Shown piece after piece: positions 58,806 through 64,000 of a DNA stretch of 64,000 bases. The stretch spans positions 1 to 64,000 of the forward strand of contig NZ_ANAC01000014.1 of NCBI RefSeq assembly GCF_000341225.1, in the 5' to 3' direction. Origin of the DNA: Nocardiopsis alba DSM 43377 (GTDB taxonomy: Bacteria; Actinomycetota; Actinomycetes; Streptosporangiales; Streptosporangiaceae). The position numbers were made by a program, and so were the translations under genes. The notes below the pieces were generated by a model. That model did no database searches. It was not told the DNA's origin and worked only from the letters and a program-made list of their open reading frames with translations. Numbering within the stretch: position 1 is the stretch's first letter; each line of letters begins with the position of its first letter.

Positions 58806-59689
58806 CCTCCGAGATCTCCCCTCAGGGCGTGCCCGAGGTCGTGGCCGTCGTCGGCGGCGGCACGATGGGCGCCGGTATCGTCCAGCAGTTCCTCACCACC
58901 GGTTCCCGGGTGGTGTTGGCCGAGGTCACCGCCGAGGCGGCCGAGGCCGGACGCGGACGTGTCGTGGCCGGGTTGGAACGGGCTCGTGAGCGCGGCAGGA
59001 TCGACGCCGAACCCGCCTCCTACCTGGCCCGACTGGACACCGTCACCGATGTGGCCGACCTGCCCTCCGACGTCGGACTCGTCGTCGAGGCCGTCCCCGA
59101 GCGGCCCGACCTCAAGATCGCGGTGCTGGTCGCGGCCGAGGCGGCCGTGGGGCCCGACACCGTCCTGGCCTCCAACACCAGCTCGCTGTCGGTCACCGAC
59201 CTGGCCGCCGCGCTGAGCCGCCCCGGCCGCTTCCTGGGCACCCACTTCTTCAACCCGGTCCCGGCCTCCCGGCTGGTGGAGCTGGTCACCGCGCCCGAGA
59301 CCGATCCGGAGGTCCTGGAGACGGTGCGCGGTTGGGTGACGGCCCTGGGCAAGACCGAGATCGTGGTGCGCGACTCCCCGGGCTTCGCCACCAGCCGGCT
59401 GGGCGTCATGCTGGGCCTGGAGGCCATCCGCATGGTGGAGGAGGGGGTCGCCTCCCCCGCCGACATCGACACCGCCATGGAGTTGGGCTACCGCCATCCG
59501 ATGGGGCCGCTCAAGCTCACCGACCTGGTCGGACTCGACGTGCGCCTGGCCATCGCCGAGCATCTGGCCGCCGAACTGGGGGACCGGTTCTCGCCGCCGG
59601 ACCTCCTGCGTCGTAAGGTCGCCGAGGGCAGGCTCGGCCGCAAGAGCGGCGAGGGCTTTCATACCTGGGACAAGGGAGACAAGGCGTGA
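58802..59689 (+). CDS. paaH: 3-Hydroxyacyl-CoA dehydrogenase PaaH
   Basis: A 295-residue NAD-dependent dehydrogenase that oxidises 3-hydroxyadipyl-CoA. The Rossmann motif is VVAVVGGGTMGAGIVQQF, the NAD-site strand EAVPERPDLKIAVL, the catalytic His in GRFLGTHFFNPVPASRLVEL, and the C-terminal domain includes DSPGFATSRLGVMLGLEAIR, GYRHPMGPLKLTDLVGLD and GRKSGEGFHTW. It begins with a TTG that overlaps the paaF stop (TTGA), an infrequent start codon fixed here by the overlap. It overlaps paaG by four bases. Confidence 0.9.
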   Translation: MTSEISPQGVPEVVAVVGGGTMGAGIVQQFLTTGSRVVLAEVTAEAAEAGRGRVVAGLERARERGRIDAEPASYLARLDTVTDVADLPSDVGLVVEAVPERPDLKIAVLVAAEAAVGPDTVLASNTSSLSVTDLAAALSRPGRFLGTHFFNPVPASRLVELVTAPETDPEVLETVRGWVTALGKTEIVVRDSPGFATSRLGVMLGLEAIRMVEEGVASPADIDTAMELGYRHPMGPLKLTDLVGLDVRLAIAEHLAAELGDRFSPPDLLRRKVAEGRLGRKSGEGFHTWDKGDKA

Positions 59690-60474
59690 GTGACGCGCAG
59701 GCGGTGGAGTTCACCGAGGCCGACGGGGTGGCCACGATCCGGCTGAATCGGCCGGCTCTGACCCGGCGGGTCAAGGAGGAGTTGCTGGTCGCGGTGCGAA
59801 GCGCCGCGGAGTCCACCACCGCGCGGGCGGTGCTGTTCCTGGGGTCGGACAAGGCGTTCTGCGTGGGCCAGGACCTGGTCGAGCACGCCCGGATCCTGGA
59901 GGAGACCCCCGAACAGGCGCTGTCCACGGTGCGCGAGCACTACAACCCGGTCGTGCTCGGTCTGGAGAGCGTCCAGGTCCCGGTCGTGGTCGGGATCGGC
60001 GGGGCCTGCGTGGGCGCCGGGCTGGGGCTGGCCCTGGCCGGTGACGTCCGGGTGGCCGCGCGCAGGGCCAAGCTGGGGACCGCCTTCACCGGGATCGGCC
60101 TGGCCTCGGACTCGGGGCTGGCGCTGCGTCTGGTGCGCGCGCTCGGTCAGGCGCGCGCCATGGAGCTGATGCTGCTGGGCACCATGCTCACGGCGGACCG
60201 CGCGTTGGAGCTGGGTCTGGTCACCGAGGTGGTGGACGACGCGGACTGGGAGACACGCGCCCGTGAGGTCGCGGTCGGTCTGGCCTCGGGCCCCACGGCG
60301 GCGTTCGTCGCGGCCAAGCACGAGGTGCGGGCGGCGGCCGAGGGCCAGAGCGACCTGCCCGAGCTCCTGGAGGAGGAGGCCGACCTCCAGAACCGGCTCG
60401 GCGTCACCGAGGACCACGTCGGCGCGGTGCGCTCCTTCCTGAACAAGGAGAAGCCGACCTTCACCGGCCGGTAG
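59686..60474 (+). CDS. paaG: 1,2-Epoxyphenylacetyl-CoA isomerase PaaG
   Basis: A 262-residue crotonase-fold isomerase that turns the ring-epoxide made by PaaABCDE into the oxepin form. The isomerase marks are FCVGQDLVEH and GTAFTGIGLASDSGLALRLV, where the Asp replaces the hydratase Glu and is the catalytic residue of PaaG. The first hydratase Glu is also absent (GGACVGAGLGLALAGDVRVA). It starts with a GTG that overlaps the paaH stop. A strong terminator follows, so the paaJFHG unit ends here. The ring-opening enzyme gene (paaZ) is not in the window. Confidence 0.9.
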   Translation: MSDAQAVEFTEADGVATIRLNRPALTRRVKEELLVAVRSAAESTTARAVLFLGSDKAFCVGQDLVEHARILEETPEQALSTVREHYNPVVLGLESVQVPVVVGIGGACVGAGLGLALAGDVRVAARRAKLGTAFTGIGLASDSGLALRLVRALGQARAMELMLLGTMLTADRALELGLVTEVVDDADWETRAREVAVGLASGPTAAFVAAKHEVRAAAEGQSDLPELLEEEADLQNRLGVTEDHVGAVRSFLNKEKPTFTGR

Positions 60475-60480
60475 GAACAC

Positions 60481-60512
60481 GCGGTGCGCGCCGCACGGAC
60501 GGCGCGCACCGC
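60481..60512 (+). terminator. Terminator after paaG
   Basis: A perfect 13-base stem (GCGGTGCGCGCCG) with a six-base loop, seven bases after the stop. Confidence 0.75.
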
Positions 60513-60567
60513 CTCCGCCCGAGGAGGTCCTCACCGGGGGTGACGGGTGAAACCGCCGGGGAGGGGC

Positions 60568-60597
60568 TTGCGTCGGGCGGGCGGATCCGGAGATACT
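60568..60597 (+). promoter_or_regulatory. Candidate promoter of paaABCDE
   Basis: TTGCGT (60568-60573), 18 bases, then GATACT (60592-60597). A start of transcription near 60604 would fall at the edge of the operator palindrome at 60606-60619. Confidence 0.55.
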
Positions 60598-60605
60598 AAT
60601 TACTG

Positions 60606-60619
60606 ACCGAACGTTCGGT
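60606..60619. promoter_or_regulatory. paa operator 2
   Basis: ACCGAACGTTCGGT, the same 14-base palindrome as at 56679-56692. It lies over the predicted transcription start of paaA. Confidence 0.8.
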
Positions 60620-60638
60620 TATGAATGGGGAATGATCA

Positions 60639-61613
60639 ATGTCGACCACGGCCCAGGAGGCGTCACCCGGCGCCGACGAGGCTCTCCAAGCGCACTTCGA
60701 CGCCAGGATCGCGGCCAACCGGCGGATCGAACCGCGTGACTGGATGCCCGAGGCCTACCGCAGGACCCTCGTTCGCCAGGTCTCCCAGCACGCCCACTCC
60801 GAGATCATCGGCATGCAGCCCGAAGGGGACTGGATCGCGTCCGCGCCCAGCCTGCGGCGCAAGGCGATCCTGCTGGCCAAGGTGCAGGACGAGGCCGGAC
60901 ACGGCCTGTACCTGTACGCGGCGGCCGAGACCCTCGGCGTGGACCGCGCCGACCTCACCGAGAGGCTGATCGAGGGCCGTCAGAAGTACTCCTCGATCTT
61001 CAACTACCCCTCGCTCGGCTACGCCGACGTCGGCGTGATCGGCTGGCTGGTCGACGGCGCCGCGATCTGCAACCAGGTCCCGCTCTGCCGCACCTCCTAC
61101 GGCCCCTACGCCCGCGCCATGGTGCGCATCTGCAAGGAGGAGTCCTTCCACCAGCGGCAGGGCTACGAGCTGCTCATGCGCATGATGGAGGGCACCGAGG
61201 GGCAGCGGGCCATGGTCCAGGACGCCGTCGACCGCTGGTGGTGGCCGTCCCTGATGATGTTCGGCCCGCCCGACGCCGACTCGCCCAACACCCGACGCTC
61301 CATGGACTGGGGCATCAAGATCGACACCAACGACGAGCTCCGGCAGAAGTTCGTCGATATGACCGTCCCCCAGGCGGAGAAGCTGGGCGTCACCCTGCCC
61401 GACCCCGAACTGTCCTGGAACGACGAACGCGGACACTACGACTTCGGCACGCCCGACTGGGACGAGCTCAAGCGGGTCATCTCCGGAGACGGTCCCAAGA
61501 ACGCCGAACGCGTCGCACGCCGCCGGGCCGCCCACGAGAAGGGCGCCTGGGTACGCGAGGCCGCCACCGCCTACGCGGCCAAACGACGTAACACCGAGGA
61601 GGTCACGGTATGA
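60639..61613 (+). CDS. paaA: 1,2-Phenylacetyl-CoA epoxidase, catalytic subunit PaaA
   Basis: The diiron subunit of the multicomponent monooxygenase that epoxidises phenylacetyl-CoA. Of 324 residues, the four-helix bundle carries the metal ligands ([37 protein letters not shown], both Glu-x-x-His), preceded by [19 protein letters not shown] and followed by [20 protein letters not shown], all typical. GGGGAA stands eight bases before the ATG at 60639. Its stop overlaps the paaB start (ATGA). Confidence 0.96.
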   Translation: MSTTAQEASPGADEALQAHFDARIAANRRIEPRDWMPEAYRRTLVRQVSQHAHSEIIGMQPEGDWIASAPSLRRKAILLAKVQDEAGHGLYLYAAAETLGVDRADLTERLIEGRQKYSSIFNYPSLGYADVGVIGWLVDGAAICNQVPLCRTSYGPYARAMVRICKEESFHQRQGYELLMRMMEGTEGQRAMVQDAVDRWWWPSLMMFGPPDADSPNTRRSMDWGIKIDTNDELRQKFVDMTVPQAEKLGVTLPDPELSWNDERGHYDFGTPDWDELKRVISGDGPKNAERVARRRAAHEKGAWVREAATAYAAKRRNTEEVTV

Positions 61614-61918
61614 GTGATCGGACCACGGGCCCGGCCCGCCCCGAATGGCCCCTCTACGAGGTCTTCGTGCGCGGCAAGCGCGGCCTGAACCACGTGCACG
61701 TGGGCTCCCTGCACGCCCCGGACGACGAGATGGCCCTGCACAACGCCCGCAACCTCTACACCCGGCGCAACGAGGGCGTGAGCATCTGGGTCGTGCCGGC
61801 CGACGCCGTCACCGCCTCCAGCCCGGACGAGAAGGACCCCTACTTCGAGCCCAGCGGCGACAAGGTCTACCGGCACCCGACCTTCTATCCCATCCCCGAG
61901 GACGTCCCGCACATCTAG
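61610..61918 (+). CDS. paaB: 1,2-Phenylacetyl-CoA epoxidase subunit PaaB
   Basis: A 102-residue small subunit of the epoxidase complex; it joins PaaA-PaaC pairs and has no metal site. Typical wording is [60 protein letters not shown] and [19 protein letters not shown]. It starts four bases before the end of paaA. paaC follows after 23 bases with its own AAAGGAAG ribosome site. Confidence 0.96.
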   Translation: MSDRTTGPARPEWPLYEVFVRGKRGLNHVHVGSLHAPDDEMALHNARNLYTRRNEGVSIWVVPADAVTASSPDEKDPYFEPSGDKVYRHPTFYPIPEDVPHI

Positions 61919-61941
61919 CGGTAAGGCTGCAAAGGAAGCAC

Positions 61942-62820
61942 ATGAGCGGCGACAACATCTTCACCGGCCTGGTCGAGGAGCACGACGGCGACGCCCGCTG
62001 GGCCTTCGGCACCGGCTTCACCGAGGCGCTCGCGGGCGTGGACACCACCCTGCCCGAGGGCGTGGACGGCCCGGCCCTGGCGGAGTACTGCCAGATGCTC
62101 GGCGACGACGCCCTCGTCCAGGCGCAACGGCTCGTCCACTGGGTGACCGACGCCCCCGAACTGGAGGAGGAGGTGGCCCTGGCCAACATCGCCCTCGACC
62201 TGTTGGGCCAGGCCCGCCTGCTGCTGGCCCGTGCCGGCCAGGCCGACGGCACCGGACGGGACGAGGACGCCTTCGCCTACCGTCGGGACGCCTCGGAGTT
62301 CCGCAACGTGCGCCTGACCGAGGCCCCGCGCGGCGACTTCGCCCGCTGTATCGTCACGCTCCTCGTGCTCTCCTCCTGGCGTCTGGCCCTGTTCACCCGA
62401 CTGGCGCACAGCGTGGACCCGGTCCTGGCGGCCATCGCGGCCAAGGGCGTCAACGAACTGGCCTACCACCGCGAGTACGCCGTCTCCTGGGCGCTGCGTC
62501 TGGGGGACGGCACCCCCTACTCCCACGAGCGCATGAGCGCGGCGGTCGCCGACGTGTGGCCGCTGACCGGCGAGCTCTTCGCCGCCCACCCGGTGGAGAC
62601 CTCCCTGGCCGGACTCGGAGCGGGCGTGGATCCGGCCTCGGTCCGAGAGGAGGTGCGCGAGGTGCTCGACCAGGTCCTGACCGCCGCCACCCTGGACACC
62701 CCCGGAGCCTTCCCCGACGGGGAGGTCTCCGGACGGGAGGGGCGGCACACCGACGAGCTGGCGCCCCTGGTGGAGGAACTCCAGCGGGTGGCGCGCGAAC
62801 ACCCGGAGGCGACATGGTGA
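61942..62820 (+). CDS. paaC: 1,2-Phenylacetyl-CoA epoxidase, structural subunit PaaC
   Basis: A 292-residue ferritin-like partner of PaaA that lacks a working diiron site and holds the catalytic subunit in shape. Family marks are LGDDALVQAQRLVHWVTDAP, VALANIALDLLGQARLLLAR, DEDAFAYRRDASEFRNVRLT and AAKGVNELAYHREYAVSWAL. The ATG at 61942 follows AAAGGAAG at a good distance; an upstream open frame is the shadow of paaB. Its end overlaps paaD by seven bases. Confidence 0.95.
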   Translation: MSGDNIFTGLVEEHDGDARWAFGTGFTEALAGVDTTLPEGVDGPALAEYCQMLGDDALVQAQRLVHWVTDAPELEEEVALANIALDLLGQARLLLARAGQADGTGRDEDAFAYRRDASEFRNVRLTEAPRGDFARCIVTLLVLSSWRLALFTRLAHSVDPVLAAIAAKGVNELAYHREYAVSWALRLGDGTPYSHERMSAAVADVWPLTGELFAAHPVETSLAGLGAGVDPASVREEVREVLDQVLTAATLDTPGAFPDGEVSGREGRHTDELAPLVEELQRVAREHPEATW

Positions 62821-63335
62821 CCACCACGCCGAACGAGACGCGGCGACGGGCCTGGGAGGCGGCCGCCGCGGTCACCGACCCCGAACTGCCCATGCTCACC
62901 CTCGCCGACCTGGGCATCCTGCGCGAGGTCGAGGTCTCGGAGGAGGGCACCGTGGCGGTGTGGATCACCCCCACCTACTCGGGCTGTCCCGCGCTGGCCG
63001 AGATGCGCGTGGACGTGGACCGCGCCCTGCGCGCGGCCGGGTTCGACGACGTCGAGGTGCGCACCGCCCTCTCACCCGCCTGGACCACCGACTGGATCAC
63101 CGAGGAGGGTCGGCGCAAGCTCACCGAACACGGGATCTCGGCGCCCGGCCGCGCCCCCGCCCGCCCTTCCGGGCCGGTGCCCCTGACCCTGCTGCCCACC
63201 CGGACCGCGCCGCGCTGTCCGCGCTGCGCGACGGCCGACACCGAGGAACTGTCCCGCTTCGGATCGACCTCCTGCAAGTCGCTGCACCGCTGCCGGTCCT
63301 GTCTCGAACCGTTCGAGCACGTCAAGGAGATCTGA
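62814..63335 (+). CDS. paaD: Phenylacetate-CoA oxygenase accessory protein PaaD
   Basis: A 173-residue MIP18/SufT-like protein needed to mature the iron centres of the complex. The N-terminal domain is typical (AAVTDPELPMLTLADLGILR; TPTYSGCPALAEMRVDVDRA, with the reactive Cys58). The C-terminal end is a zinc ribbon: Cys135-x2-Cys138 and Cys160-x2-Cys163, with an extra Cys154 between. I chose the ATG at 62814 because GGAGG lies five bases upstream; a GTG one codon later is the alternative. paaE follows with two bases between. Confidence 0.92.
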   Translation: MVTTTPNETRRRAWEAAAAVTDPELPMLTLADLGILREVEVSEEGTVAVWITPTYSGCPALAEMRVDVDRALRAAGFDDVEVRTALSPAWTTDWITEEGRRKLTEHGISAPGRAPARPSGPVPLTLLPTRTAPRCPRCATADTEELSRFGSTSCKSLHRCRSCLEPFEHVKEI

Positions 63336-63337
63336 CC

Positions 63338-64000
63338 GTGACCACACCCGTCACCGAGACCGCCCCCGCCGCCGCGCGCGGCCGGGCCGCGTTCCACCGG
63401 CTGCGCGTGGCCTCCGTCGAGCGCCTGTGCGAGGACGCCGTCGCGGTCGCCTTCGACGTCCCCGACCACCTGGCCGAGGTGTTCGACTTCGCGCCGGGAC
63501 AGTCCCTGACCCTGCGCCGCGAGGTCGACGGGGTGGAGGAGCGCCGCAGCTACTCCATCTGCGCCCCGGTCGGAGAGGCGCCCCGGGTCGGGGTCCGCCT
63601 GGTCGCCGACGGCCTCTTCTCCACCTGGCTGGTCCGCGAGGTCCGCCCCGGCGACGAGATCGAGGTGGGCGTGCCCACCGGTCGCTTCAGCCCCGACCTG
63701 ACCGTGGCCGCGCGCCACGTGCTGGTGGCCGCCGGCTCCGGCATCACTCCGATGCTGTCCATGGCCGCCTCGCTGCTGCGCCGAACCGAATCCCACGTCA
63801 CCCTGCTCTACGGCAACCGCCGCAGCGACACCGTGATGTTCGCCGACGAGCTGGCCGACCTCAAGGACGTCTTCGGGCCGCGCCTGGAGCTGGTCCACGT
63901 CCTGTCCCGGGAGCCGCGCGAGTCCGAACTGCTCACCGGACGGTTGGACGCCGAGAAGCTGGCGGCTCTGCTGTCCACCATCGTCGCCCCCGACGCGGTC
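63338..64000 (+). CDS. paaE: 1,2-Phenylacetyl-CoA epoxidase reductase PaaE, 5' part
   Basis: The reductase that feeds electrons from NADPH through FAD and a 2Fe-2S cluster to PaaA. The frame runs off the right edge after 221 residues, out of about 350 usual for the family. Seen are the FAD-binding FDFAPGQSLTLRREVDGVEE and RRSYSIC (residues 69-75), FSTWLVREVRPGDEIEVGVP, and the NAD(P)-binding LVAAGSGITPMLSMAASLLR (130-149). The C-terminal ferredoxin domain would lie beyond the window. The GTG at 63338 has AAGGAG nine bases upstream. It completes the paaABCDE order. Confidence 0.93.
   Translation, partial: MTTPVTETAPAAARGRAAFHRLRVASVERLCEDAVAVAFDVPDHLAEVFDFAPGQSLTLRREVDGVEERRSYSICAPVGEAPRVGVRLVADGLFSTWLVREVRPGDEIEVGVPTGRFSPDLTVAARHVLVAAGSGITPMLSMAASLLRRTESHVTLLYGNRRSDTVMFADELADLKDVFGPRLELVHVLSREPRESELLTGRLDAEKLAALLSTIVAPDAV

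Overview
The window is a high-GC actinobacterial chromosome segment, most likely Nocardiopsis or a close relative. The evidence is the uniformly high GC at third codon positions, many GTG/TTG starts, 1 to 8 base stop/start overlaps, a HrdB/SigB-type sigma factor, an actinobacterial PhoX with a Tat signal, a PHO box and an IdeR/DmdR-type iron box. No tRNA, rRNA, CRISPR array, insertion sequence or prophage was seen. It reads as ordinary core and catabolic chromosome.

Layout. 1-3.9 kb: the end of an oligopeptide ABC ATPase, a TetR regulator, a YtrA-type GntR regulator and three small unknown or surface proteins. 3.9-5.9 kb: a small membrane protein and a sigma-70 factor. 6.4-17.3 kb: the classical menaquinone pathway in pieces (menE divergent from menB-menC, then menD, and menF further on), interrupted by a Uma2 protein, a Nudix hydrolase, a Tat-exported PhoX phosphatase behind a PHO box, and a GNAT enzyme. 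17.5-22.5 kb: a GH10-like lipoprotein and a molybdate uptake operon (HTH-Mop regulator, modA, modB, modC). 22.7-28.9 kb: a DUF3040 protein, a 1000-residue penicillin-binding protein with a repeat-rich cytoplasmic tail, the ferredoxin-NADP reductase fprA behind an iron box, and a plsC-type acyltransferase.

29-43 kb is mixed: a cyclase-family protein that has lost most of its metal ligands, a five-plus-three-copy noncoding repeat array, a FUSC exporter, a zinc-knuckle coiled-coil protein, a GNAT enzyme, two LysR regulators with an EamA exporter, a VPS62-like membrane protein, an AlkB-type dioxygenase, CorA, and an unknown coiled-coil/membrane protein divergent from a TetR regulator. 43.9-55.1 kb: a 741-base gene-poor region with a perfect 24-base palindrome and a 30-residue membrane protein, a nucleotidyltransferase, a PucR/M20 amidohydrolase/MHS transporter/amidohydrolase group, a serine hydrolase, and a TauE-AraC pair.

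55.2-64 kb is a phenylacetate catabolic cluster. paaK is divergent from paaJ-F-H-G, followed by paaA-B-C-D-E. PaaK activates phenylacetate, PaaABCDE epoxidises the ring, PaaG isomerises it, and PaaF/H/J carry out the beta-oxidation end. Both transcription units carry the same 14-base palindrome ACCGAACGTTCGGT, so one repressor outside the window probably controls both. paaE runs off the right edge. Several genes (44113-, 54268-, 54361+, probably 19375+) have a TANNNT box 6-8 bases before the start codon, which suggests leaderless mRNAs are common here.
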